A stretch of DNA of 5,809 bases, from NCBI GenBank assembly GCA_038253885.1, contig JBBSGP010000108.1, positions 1 to 5,809 on the forward strand, read 5' to 3'. This DNA comes from JALZAQ01 sp038253885 (GTDB taxonomy: Bacteria; Gemmatimonadota; Gemmatimonadetes; Gemmatimonadales; Gemmatimonadaceae). The notes beneath the pieces were generated by a model. The model saw only the letters and a list, made by a program, of their open reading frames with translations. It made no database searches and was not told the DNA's origin. The position numbers were made by a program, and so were the translations under genes. This document shows, piece after piece, positions 1 to 5,809 of this stretch (position 1 is the first letter of the stretch; each line of letters starts with the position of its first letter).

Positions 1-2
1 AT

Positions 3-80
3 GTGGTGCGCGGAGCTGCCGGTGCGTCGATCCTCAATGCCGAGCTGCTGATCGCACGCGGGCTGGTGCCCGGCACGTGA
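3..80 (+). CDS. asd: Aspartate-semialdehyde dehydrogenase, C-terminal fragment (5' end outside window)
   Basis: This is the last 25 codons of a gene that begins before the window, in the frame starting at base 3 and ending at the TGA at 78-80. The tail reads VVRGAAGASILNAELLIARG followed by LVPGT. The RGAAGA-(S/A)-(I/V)-LNAELL pattern is what I expect at the C-terminus of archaeal/fungal-type aspartate-semialdehyde dehydrogenases, where it follows a conserved G-x-N; bases 1-2 (AT) would allow an Asn codon there. The usual bacterial form has a related RKGAA-N-(A/T)-VQIAE ending. The enzyme reduces aspartyl-4-phosphate with NADPH to aspartate semialdehyde, the direct next step after the aspartate kinase encoded by the following gene. 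Its stop overlaps the GTG start of that gene by four bases. The neighbourhood (lysC, dapB, dapA) supports the call, but only the tail is visible. Confidence 0.8.
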   Translation: MVRGAAGASILNAELLIARGLVPGT

Positions 81-1450
81 CTGTCGTGGTGAAGTTCGGC
101 GGCACATCGGTCGCCGACGCCGCGGCGGTGACTCGGGCAGCGGAGATCACTCGCTCCCGGCTCGCGCGCTCGCCGATCGTCGTCGTCTCCGCTCTCGGCG
201 GGGCGACGAATGACCTGCTCGCGATCGCCGACCAGGCGTGGCGGGGACAGCTCATCGGTGCCCTTGGGGGGGTGGAAGCGCTGCGGACGCGCCATCTCGA
301 GGCGGCCGCGCTTCTCGTTCCGGCCGGCCATCAGCTCGATGACCTGTGTGGCGAGCTGAGCGCGATGTGTGACGAGCTCGCCAATCTTGCCGAGGCGCTG
401 TCGGTTCTGGGGCACCTCACTCTGCGGAGCCAGGACGCGATCGCTTCGATTGGCGAGAATCTCTCATCCCACCTCGTTGCGGCTGCGTTCGCGACGCTCT
501 CGCTCCCGGTGACGCTCGTCGATGCGCGGTCGGTCATGATCACCGATGACAGTTACGGTGCCGCCGCGCCGCGGCTCGAAGCCATCGCGTCGGCCGCACG
601 GACCGTCCTGCTCCCGCTGCTGCACGACGGCCGGGTACCGCTCCTGGGAGGGTTCATCGGATGCACCGAACAGGGGGTGACGACGACACTGGGCCGCGGA
701 GGATCGGACTACTCGGCATCGCTGATCGGCGCCGCCGTCGACGCCGAGGCCATCGAGATCTGGACTGACGTGGACGGGATGCTCACCGCCGATCCGCGGG
801 CTGTCGGGGGGGCGCGAGTGATTTCGCAGATCCGGTTCGATGAGGCCGCCGAGCTCGCGGCGTTCGGAGCGAAGGTACTCCACCCGAACACGATCGCGCC
901 GGCGGTGCGCCGAGGCATCCCCGTGTACATCTACAATTCGAAGCGGCCAGCTGGGCAAGGCACGCTCATCACGGCGGATGCACCGCGCCGACAGGTGAGC
1001 GCGATCGCCGGGAAGGCGGGTATCACGATCGTCCGGGTGCGATCGTCGCGCATGCTGCTGGCGCACGGTTTTCTGCGCCGTCTGTTCGAGATATTCGAGC
1101 GCCACCGGACGCCCGTCGATGTGGTGGCTACGTCCGAGATCTCGGTGTCCGTGACGGTCGACGATCCGGGCCGTCTGGATGCGTTGCTCGTGGACCTGTC
1201 CGCTCTCGGCGACGTGACGGTGGAACGCAACCGCGCCATCGTCGCCATCGTGGGTGCCGCCCTTGGCGGTCACAGCCGCGCGATGGCCCGCGCTCTCGAC
1301 GCGTTGGGGGACATCCCGGTGCGCATGATCTCACTGAGCGCGACCGAGATCAATCTCACAATCATCATCGATGCCGAGCAGCTCCTTCCTGGCATCCGAG
1401 CATTGCACGCCGCGTTCTTCGACGAAGGTGAGGAGGGAGACGAGAGGTGA
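77..1450 (+). CDS. lysC: Aspartate kinase (monofunctional, LysC/AK III type with C-terminal ACT domains)
   Basis: It phosphorylates L-aspartate with ATP to give 4-phospho-L-aspartate, the first committed step of the aspartate family, in the cytoplasm. The 457-residue product is close to the roughly 450 of E. coli LysC. The amino acid kinase domain shows KFGGTSVAD at 6-14, SALGGATNDLL at 38-48, SIGENLSSHL at 124-133, GRGGSDYSA at 206-214, the WTDVDG nucleotide-site motif at 229-234 and TADPR at 237-241, then FGAKVLHPNTIAPA at 263-276. Two ACT regulatory modules follow (about 315-375 and 385-445). The first contains SSRMLLAHGFL and VDVVATSEISVSVT, very like the lysine-sensing part of E. coli AK III, so lysine feedback is inferred. 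The GTG at 77 is chosen because it places KFGGTS at the usual distance from the N-terminus and overlaps the upstream stop (GTGA). No clear Shine-Dalgarno precedes it, so coupling to asd translation is likely. There is no homoserine dehydrogenase fusion. Confidence 0.96.
   Translation: MTVVVKFGGTSVADAAAVTRAAEITRSRLARSPIVVVSALGGATNDLLAIADQAWRGQLIGALGGVEALRTRHLEAAALLVPAGHQLDDLCGELSAMCDELANLAEALSVLGHLTLRSQDAIASIGENLSSHLVAAAFATLSLPVTLVDARSVMITDDSYGAAAPRLEAIASAARTVLLPLLHDGRVPLLGGFIGCTEQGVTTTLGRGGSDYSASLIGAAVDAEAIEIWTDVDGMLTADPRAVGGARVISQIRFDEAAELAAFGAKVLHPNTIAPAVRRGIPVYIYNSKRPAGQGTLITADAPRRQVSAIAGKAGITIVRVRSSRMLLAHGFLRRLFEIFERHRTPVDVVATSEISVSVTVDDPGRLDALLVDLSALGDVTVERNRAIVAIVGAALGGHSRAMARALDALGDIPVRMISLSATEINLTIIIDAEQLLPGIRALHAAFFDEGEEGDER
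1431..1436 (+). promoter_or_regulatory. Shine-Dalgarno sequence for dapB
   Basis: AGGAGG lies inside the 3' end of lysC, ten bases before the GTG at 1447. It is a near-perfect anti-16S complement and supports the GTG that overlaps the lysC stop as the dapB start. Confidence 0.7.
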
Positions 1451-2175
1451 GCGCACCCCGCATTGCTATCGTTGGCCTGGGAAAGATGGGCACCCTCGTG
1501 GCCCGTATGGCGGAGGAGAGGCGGTGGCCCATCGCCGCGACCATCGGTGGCGGAGACAACGCCGGAGGCATGGGAATAACACGCGAACGCCTCGCCGGCG
1601 CCCAGGTCGCGATCGAGTTCACCGAGCCGCGGTCGGCGCCCGACAACATTCTGGCGTGCGTTGGCGCCGGCTGCGCCGTCGTCAGCGGAACGACCGGATG
1701 GAGCGAGCGGCGCGCCGAGGTCGAGCGCGTCGTCACGGAGAGCAATGGCGCGCTGTTCTGGGCGGCGAACTTCTCGATCGGAGTGAACCTGTTCTGGCAG
1801 GCCGCCGAACGATTGGCGGCGGCCATCGCCTCTGCGTCCGCCGGATTTTCGCCCCACATCATCGAGACGCACCACGCCGCGAAGAAGGACGCGCCATCAG
1901 GCACGGCGATGGAGCTCCAGCGACGGACGTCGGTGGGAACTGCCACTGCCGTTCCAGTGACGAGCGTACGCGTGGGCTCCGTGCCCGGAACGCACGAGCT
2001 GCTGTTCGACGCGCCATTCGAGCAGATACGCCTGGAGCACGTCGCTCGTGACCGCCGAGTCTTTGCCGAGGGAGCCCTGGCTGCAGCCGAATGGATCGTC
2101 GGCCGCTCCGGCGTCTTCGGCATGGCGGACCTGCTCGCGCGCTCATCCTCCGAGCTTCATACTTCTGCGCCATGA
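1447..2175 (+). CDS. dapB: 4-hydroxy-tetrahydrodipicolinate reductase
   Basis: It reduces the DapA product to 2,3,4,5-tetrahydrodipicolinate using NAD(P)H. In the 242-residue product the N-terminal Rossmann fold carries IAIVGLGKMG (6-15, GxGxMG). GTTGW is at 81-85, AANFSIGVNLF at 106-116, and the signature block ETHHAAKKDAPSGTA at 140-154. By alignment with E. coli DapB (EAHHRHKVDAPSGTA), H142 and K146 match the catalytic His159 and Lys163. RVGSVPGTHEL (175-185) and FAEGALAAAEWI (206-217) are the remaining conserved C-terminal blocks. It is shorter than the E. coli protein (about 273), mainly through a compact stretch between the nucleotide fold and GTTGW; short DapB forms are known. No acidic residue is obvious after the second strand (ATIGGGDN), so cofactor preference cannot be called. 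The GTG start overlaps the lysC stop by four bases and has an AGGAGG upstream; the stop overlaps the dapA ATG. Confidence 0.95.
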   Translation: MSAPRIAIVGLGKMGTLVARMAEERRWPIAATIGGGDNAGGMGITRERLAGAQVAIEFTEPRSAPDNILACVGAGCAVVSGTTGWSERRAEVERVVTESNGALFWAANFSIGVNLFWQAAERLAAAIASASAGFSPHIIETHHAAKKDAPSGTAMELQRRTSVGTATAVPVTSVRVGSVPGTHELLFDAPFEQIRLEHVARDRRVFAEGALAAAEWIVGRSGVFGMADLLARSSSELHTSAP

Positions 2176-3068
2176 CACGTCCCCACGATCGCCTCTTCGG
2201 CTGCGGCACAGCGCTCGTCACCCCGTTCTCCAGCGACGGTGCCGTCGACGAGTCGGCTCTCCGAGCGCTCGTTGACTGGCAGATCGAAGAGGGGATCCAC
2301 TTTCTCGTCCCATGCGGCTCGACCGGCGAAGCGGCCACGATGACGCTCCGAGAGCACCGCCGTGTCGTCGAGATCGTCGTGGAACAGACGCGGGGGCGCG
2401 TGCCGGTCGCTGCCGGCGCCGGCTCGAACGACACGAAGAAGGCCGTCGCGCTCTCCAGGGAGATGGCGGCCGCTGGCGCGACGCACCTGCTGCACGTTTC
2501 ACCGATGTACAACAAGCCGCCGCAGCGCGGAATCATCGCACACTTCCGGGAGGTGGCGGCGGCGACCGCGCTGCCGATCATCATCTACAACGTGCCCGGA
2601 AGAACGGGCAGCAACGTCGAAGCATCGACAACGCTCGCCCTGGCAACGGTGCCAAACATCGTCGCGGTCAAGGAAGCGTCGGGTAACATGTCCCAGATAC
2701 TGGAGATTCTGGCAGCGCGCCCGCCGAGCTTCAGCGTGCTCTCGGGCGATGACGCCATCACACTGCCCCTGATGGCGGCTGGCGCAGACGGCATCATCTC
2801 CGTCATCTCGAACGCGACACCGCGGCTCATGGCCCGGCTCGTCGAGCTGGCCGATGCGGGCGAGATGGTTGACGCGCGCGCGATTCACGATCGCCTCTCT
2901 CCGTGGATGCGGTGCGCCTTCATCGAGTCCAATCCGATTCCGACCAAGGCGGCGCTGGCGATGATGGGACGCATCACGAACGTGCTCCGCCTGCCGTTGG
3001 TGCCTCTCGGCGACGGCCACATATCGGCGGTGCGCGAGAGCCTGCGAGGGGCGGGCGCGCTCGGGTGA
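2172..3068 (+). CDS. dapA: 4-hydroxy-tetrahydrodipicolinate synthase
   Basis: It condenses pyruvate with aspartate semialdehyde through a Schiff-base lysine, the branch point into diaminopimelate and lysine. The product is 298 residues, a normal length for this TIM-barrel aldolase family. It opens with GCGTALVTPFSS (10-21). The key residues are all placed: S50-T51 in GSTGEA (E. coli Thr44-Thr45 in GTTGES), Y113 in MYNKP (Tyr107), Y139 and R144 in YNVPGRTG (Tyr133, Arg138), and the Schiff-base K167 in VKEASGNM (Lys161). SGDDAITLPLMAAGADGIIS at 191-210 is the usual C-terminal barrel motif. The reading frame is open further upstream, but the ATG at 2172 is chosen because the TIM-barrel N-terminus starts right after it and because it overlaps the dapB stop as ATGA. 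There is no convincing Shine-Dalgarno, which suggests coupling to dapB. The only change at the active site is the conservative Ser for Thr44. Confidence 0.97.
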   Translation: MTRPHDRLFGCGTALVTPFSSDGAVDESALRALVDWQIEEGIHFLVPCGSTGEAATMTLREHRRVVEIVVEQTRGRVPVAAGAGSNDTKKAVALSREMAAAGATHLLHVSPMYNKPPQRGIIAHFREVAAATALPIIIYNVPGRTGSNVEASTTLALATVPNIVAVKEASGNMSQILEILAARPPSFSVLSGDDAITLPLMAAGADGIISVISNATPRLMARLVELADAGEMVDARAIHDRLSPWMRCAFIESNPIPTKAALAMMGRITNVLRLPLVPLGDGHISAVRESLRGAGALG

Positions 3069-3925
3069 TGGCTCCGGATCGGAGCCAGAGTCTCGGTGAC
3101 CGGCTTGACCGCCTCGCCGCGGATCCGGACCCGGCGCCTGCCGAGGCGCTGGCGGCGGTGGATGAGCTGCTGGACGCCCTCGAGCGCGGCGTCGTCCGCG
3201 CCGCGGAGCGCGATGTCGATGGCCGATGGCGCGCCGTCGGCTGGGTGAAGCGAGGCATCCTCCTCGGCTTCCGCGTCGGAACGCTGACTGACATGTCGCC
3301 GGATGGGGGAAGGGGCACCTTTCACTTCGTCGACAAGAGCACATTTCCGACGCGGGCGATGGCGCTGGCCGATGGCGTTCGGATCGTGCCTGGCGGGTCG
3401 GCGGTGCGCCGCGGGAGCTATCTCGCCCCGGGCGTGGTGTGCATGCCGCCCATGTACGTCAACGTCGGGGCATGGATCGGGAGCGGCACCATGATCGACT
3501 CGCACGCTCTCGTCGGATCCTGCGCGCAGATCGGCGCGCGCGTTCACCTCAGCGCCGCGGCGCAAGTCGGTGGCGTGCTCGAGCCGGTGAACGCCTCGCC
3601 AGTCGTCATCGAGGACGACGTTTTCGTCGGCGGCAACTGCGGTGTCTACGAAGGGACTGTCGTACACTCGGGCGCGGTGCTGGCGGCCGGGGTGATCCTC
3701 GCCCGAGGAACTCCGGTTTACGACGTCCCGCGCGAGACGGTCTATCGCGCAAGCGCGGACGCACCCCTCGAGATCCCGTCGGGCGCGGTGGTGGTCCCCG
3801 GCGCCCGCCGGCACGGCGGCGCCTTTGGGGAGGCGCACGGACTCTCTCTGCAGTCTCCTGTCATTGTGAAATACCGCGACGAGGGAACGGACGCCGCGAC
3901 GGCGCTGGAGCACGGCTTGCGATGA
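3068..3925 (+). CDS. dapD: 2,3,4,5-tetrahydropyridine-2,6-dicarboxylate N-succinyltransferase
   Basis: It transfers succinyl from succinyl-CoA to tetrahydrodipicolinate, which places the organism on the succinylase route to meso-diaminopimelate. The product is 285 residues (E. coli DapD about 274). An alpha-helical N-terminal domain (about 1-65, ending GWVKRGILLGFRV, like E. coli WLKKAVLLSFRI) is followed by a left-handed beta-helix of hexapeptide repeats (about 105-245). Diagnostic blocks are MYVNVGAWIGSGTMIDSHAL (129-148), VGSCAQIGARVHLS (149-162), VGGVLEPVNASPVVIEDDVF (167-186) and VYEGTVVHSG (193-202). D144 and E195 match the aspartate and glutamate thought to be catalytic in the family. 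VVVPGAR at 241-247 and SPVIVKY at 263-269 close the protein as in E. coli. The blocks fit DapD rather than the shorter acetyl-transferring DapH. ATG 3068 shares one base with the dapA stop; an in-frame GTG at 3065 would give a four-base overlap instead and cannot be excluded. Confidence 0.95.
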   Translation: MAPDRSQSLGDRLDRLAADPDPAPAEALAAVDELLDALERGVVRAAERDVDGRWRAVGWVKRGILLGFRVGTLTDMSPDGGRGTFHFVDKSTFPTRAMALADGVRIVPGGSAVRRGSYLAPGVVCMPPMYVNVGAWIGSGTMIDSHALVGSCAQIGARVHLSAAAQVGGVLEPVNASPVVIEDDVFVGGNCGVYEGTVVHSGAVLAAGVILARGTPVYDVPRETVYRASADAPLEIPSGAVVVPGARRHGGAFGEAHGLSLQSPVIVKYRDEGTDAATALEHGLR

Positions 3926-4767
3926 TCGAGCGCTCGGTCTCCATCGTGGGGCTCGGCGTCATAGGGGGCTCGCTCGCTCGCGCCCTCGCCGCCAACGGGG
4001 TCGATGTGCGCGCGTGGAGCGACTCCGCGGATGACCGCGCTGCTGCCGTGGCAGCGGGTGTGGCGGTGATACAGGACGTCGACGAGCCCCTCGTCGAGCT
4101 GGCGAGGGGGGCAGCGCTCGTCGCCCTGGCCGTCCCCGTCCAGGAAGTGGCGGCGGTCGCGGCGCGGATGCTGTCTGTGATTTCATCAGCGTGTGTCGTG
4201 CTGCACACCGGGTCGCTCCAACAGCAGCGATCAATCGGGGTGGACGACGCATGCTGGGAGCGCCTTCTGGGTACGCACCCCGTGACGGGCAGCGAAGGCG
4301 CTGGCTTTCGGGCTTCGCGCGCCGACCTGTTTCGCGGAGCGGCCGTGAGCGTCGAGGCGCGCGCGCCCGCTCGTTCGCGACAGCTCGCGGAGGAGCTCTG
4401 GACGGCGGCCGGCGTCCAGCGCATCGATGTGAGATCGGCGGCGGAGCACGACACCCTGATGGTCTGGATGAGCCACCTGCCGCAGCTCACGGCGACAGCG
4501 CTCGCCGCGACCCTCTCAGCGGCCGGCGTGGCGCCGTGGGATGGCGGTCCCGGGGCGCGCGACACGACCCGGCTGGCGTCCAGTCCGATCGCGCTCTGGA
4601 GCGCGCTGCTGGCCGCAGCGCGCCCAGAGGTGGTTTGCGCTGTCCTCGACCTCGAGCGGACGCTGGCTCGCTTGCGCGTGGCGATCGAGAGCGGGGACGA
4701 CGACTTCTTGCGACAGGAGTGGGAGCCGGCGCGCCGCTGGCGCGGCGCGATGGAGGCCTCGCCGTGA
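3922..4767 (+). CDS. tyrA: Prephenate/arogenate dehydrogenase family protein
   Basis: It probably oxidises and decarboxylates prephenate (to 4-hydroxyphenylpyruvate) or arogenate (to tyrosine) with NAD(P)+. The 281-residue product has an N-terminal Rossmann domain, SIVGLGVIGGSLARAL at 7-22 (GxGxxG at 10-15) and ALAVPV at 68-73. It continues with GTHPVTGSEGAGF at 117-129 and LFRGA at 136-140, then the C-terminal helical domain with MSHLPQLTATAL at 183-194 and ARDTTRLASSPIALW at 212-226. H119, H185 and R213 sit where the Aquifex enzyme has substrate-binding and catalytic His147, His217 and Arg250. There is no fused chorismate mutase and no ACT domain, so it is the short monofunctional type; substrate and cofactor choice cannot be read from sequence. 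The usual D-(V/x)-x-S-x-K loop reads LHTGSLQ (94-100), an unusual replacement. The ATG overlaps the dapD stop (ATGA), with a modest GGAG at 3907-3910. Confidence 0.9.
   Translation: MIERSVSIVGLGVIGGSLARALAANGVDVRAWSDSADDRAAAVAAGVAVIQDVDEPLVELARGAALVALAVPVQEVAAVAARMLSVISSACVVLHTGSLQQQRSIGVDDACWERLLGTHPVTGSEGAGFRASRADLFRGAAVSVEARAPARSRQLAEELWTAAGVQRIDVRSAAEHDTLMVWMSHLPQLTATALAATLSAAGVAPWDGGPGARDTTRLASSPIALWSALLAAARPEVVCAVLDLERTLARLRVAIESGDDDFLRQEWEPARRWRGAMEASP
4752..4756 (+). promoter_or_regulatory. Shine-Dalgarno sequence for aroA
   Basis: GGAGG in the last codons of tyrA lies seven bases before the GTG at 4764, an ideal spacing. It decides the aroA start in favour of the GTG that overlaps the tyrA stop, rather than the in-frame GTG at 4770. 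Confidence 0.75.
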
Positions 4768-5809
4768 GAGTGCGGGGCAGGATACGCGTGCCCGGTGACA
4801 AGTCCATCTCGCATCGGGCGCTGATGCTGGCATCACTGGCGGATGGTCGATCGAGAATCCGGGGCATCCTGGAATCCGAGGATGTCCGTTCCACGGCCGG
4901 GGCGCTCCGATCGCTCGGCGTCGCTCTCCCCGAGGTGACCGCGGAGATGGAAGTAACGGGCGTCGGCCTTCGCGGGTTGCGGCCGAGCGACAGCGATGTG
5001 GAGTGCGGCAACAGCGGAACGACGGCGCGGCTGATGTCCGGCATCGCGGCGGCGGTTCCGGCGCGCACGCGATTCATCGGAGACGCGAGCCTGAGCCGCC
5101 GGCCGATGCACCGAGTTGCCACGCCTCTCTCGGCAATGGGGGCACGTGTCGAGATGGAGAAGGGCGACGGCTTGCCCCTGGTCGTTCACGGCGGAGCGCT
5201 GCGGCCCATCGACTGGACGACGCAGACAGCCAGCGCGCAGGTGAAAAGCGCCATTCTCCTGGCCGGGCTGGTCGGGGGGGTATGCGTCACTGTGCGCGAG
5301 CCGGCCCGATCACGTGACCACACGGAGCGACTTCTCTCTTCCGCCGGCGCGGGCGTGGTGTCGGCTCAGGAAGAGGACGCATGGCGGGTGACGCTCCACG
5401 CAGCGGACCGAATCGACTGCCTCGATCTGACGGTGCCTGGCGATGCGTCTTCCGCGGCGTTCTTCGTCGCGGCCGGGCTGCTGGCCGATGAAGGCGAGGT
5501 CGTGATCCACGACGTGTGCGTCAACGAAACGCGGAGCGGTTTTCTCCGCGCGGTGCAGCGCATGGGCGGGCGCGTCTCCGTCGAGGGCGTGGTGGAGCAG
5601 GGGGGAGAGCCGGTCGGAACCCTGCGAATCCTGCCGTCGCGGCTGACGGCGATCGAGATCGCGGGAGCGGACATTCCCGCCCTGATCGATGAGCTCCCGA
5701 TGCTGGCCTGTCTGGCCTCCCGGGCCGAGGGGCGGACACTGATCGCCGGCGCGGCCGAGCTGCGGGTCAAAGAGAGCGACCGGATCCGCCTCGTCGTGGA
5801 TAATCTGCG
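4764..5809 (+). CDS. aroA: 3-phosphoshikimate 1-carboxyvinyltransferase (EPSP synthase), class II motif set; 3' end outside window
   Basis: It joins shikimate-3-phosphate and phosphoenolpyruvate to form EPSP, the sixth step of the shikimate pathway. The frame stays open from GTG 4764 to the window edge, giving 348 residues of a protein normally about 425-450, so some 80-100 C-terminal residues are missing. Visible motifs are VPGDKSISHRAL (9-20), ECGNSGTTARLMSGI (80-94), GDASLSRRPMHR (106-117), TASAQVKSAILLAGL (155-169), SRDHTERLL (183-191), VPGDASSAAF (224-233), VNETRSGF (253-260), IDELPMLA (308-315, catalytic Asp/Glu region) and LRVKESDRI (333-341). The substrate-binding K13 and S14 and the PEP-site arginine and lysine motifs are present. 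The four motifs used to define class II EPSP synthases (R-x-H-x-E, GDK-x, SAQ-x-K, N-x-TR) are all there. The start is fixed by GGAGG at 4752-4756 and by the GTGA overlap with tyrA. In many bacteria a cytidylate kinase gene follows aroA, which cannot be checked here. Confidence 0.95.
   Translation, partial: MRVRGRIRVPGDKSISHRALMLASLADGRSRIRGILESEDVRSTAGALRSLGVALPEVTAEMEVTGVGLRGLRPSDSDVECGNSGTTARLMSGIAAAVPARTRFIGDASLSRRPMHRVATPLSAMGARVEMEKGDGLPLVVHGGALRPIDWTTQTASAQVKSAILLAGLVGGVCVTVREPARSRDHTERLLSSAGAGVVSAQEEDAWRVTLHAADRIDCLDLTVPGDASSAAFFVAAGLLADEGEVVIHDVCVNETRSGFLRAVQRMGGRVSVEGVVEQGGEPVGTLRILPSRLTAIEIAGADIPALIDELPMLACLASRAEGRTLIAGAAELRVKESDRIRLVVDNL

Noticed and set aside
266..272. Seven-G runs (266-272, 806-812, 5274-5280) as possible phase-variable tracts or frameshift errors
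   Set aside because: The reading frames continue with conserved motifs on both sides, so no frameshift is present. Seven bases in housekeeping genes of a GC-rich genome is not evidence of a contingency locus.
1371..2051. Plus-strand 226-codon frame overlapping lysC and dapB
   Set aside because: It is an out-of-frame reading of dapB, rich in Arg with no domain, while the true frame shows every DapB signature.
2091..2171. Longer DapA starting at ATG 2091 (27 extra residues)
   Set aside because: The extra residues would be read from the dapB 3' end in another frame and are Arg-rich. The ATG at 2172 overlaps the dapB stop and fits the family N-terminus.
2903..3067. Longer DapD starting at ATG 2903
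   Set aside because: The extension is the shifted reading of the dapA 3' end. The family N-terminal helix begins after 3068, and the junction overlap supports the later start.
3439..3921. Longer TyrA starting at ATG 3439 (161 extra residues)
   Set aside because: The extension is a shadow of dapD, rich in Arg. The Rossmann strand SIVGLG begins a few residues after ATG 3922.
2885..4814. Long minus-strand open frames (342 codons at 2885-3913, 317 codons at 3861-4814)
   Set aside because: They lie antisense to dapD, tyrA and aroA. Their products are Arg/Ala/Pro/Ser-rich with no recognisable motif. Long antisense open frames are expected in high-GC coding DNA.
1..5809. Hidden non-coding element, promoter, terminator, repeat array or mobile element inside the block
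   Set aside because: There is no intergenic space, and by eye I found no tandem or inverted repeat family, no terminator-like hairpin with a T run, no tRNA-like sequence and no transposase motif. Subtle internal promoters cannot be excluded by reading alone.

Overview
The window is a GC-rich, fully coding, single-strand block of seven consecutive genes, all on the + strand. In order they are: the 3' end of asd (aspartate-semialdehyde dehydrogenase), lysC (aspartate kinase), dapB, dapA, dapD, tyrA (prephenate/arogenate dehydrogenase) and the 5' part of aroA (EPSP synthase), which runs off the right edge. There is no intergenic DNA. Each stop codon overlaps the next start, and four of the six junctions are GTGA or GTGATG. 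This strongly suggests one polycistronic, translationally coupled transcript. Its promoter lies upstream of the window and its terminator downstream.

The first five genes carry the aspartate-to-diaminopimelate trunk. LysC makes aspartyl phosphate and Asd makes aspartate semialdehyde. DapA condenses the semialdehyde with pyruvate, DapB reduces the product to tetrahydrodipicolinate, and DapD succinylates it. The organism therefore uses the succinylase branch to meso-diaminopimelate and lysine; the later genes (dapC/argD-like, dapE, dapF) are not here. The last two genes belong to aromatic amino acid synthesis: AroA makes EPSP on the way to chorismate, and TyrA takes prephenate or arogenate towards tyrosine. 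The cluster thus joins two amino acid pathways that share no intermediate in the steps encoded here.

The organism looks like a high-GC, diaminopimelate-making bacterium. The Asd tail resembles the archaeal/fungal-type enzyme, LysC is of the E. coli LysC (AK III) kind, and AroA carries the class II motif set. This mix would fit a phylum such as Gemmatimonadota or another non-model lineage, but that placement is a low-confidence guess. No RNA gene, mobile element, CRISPR array, repeat array or internal terminator was seen. I do not see an undescribed system here: it is a biosynthetic operon, and the points of interest are its gene combination, its overlap architecture and a few active-site deviations, mainly in TyrA and AroA.
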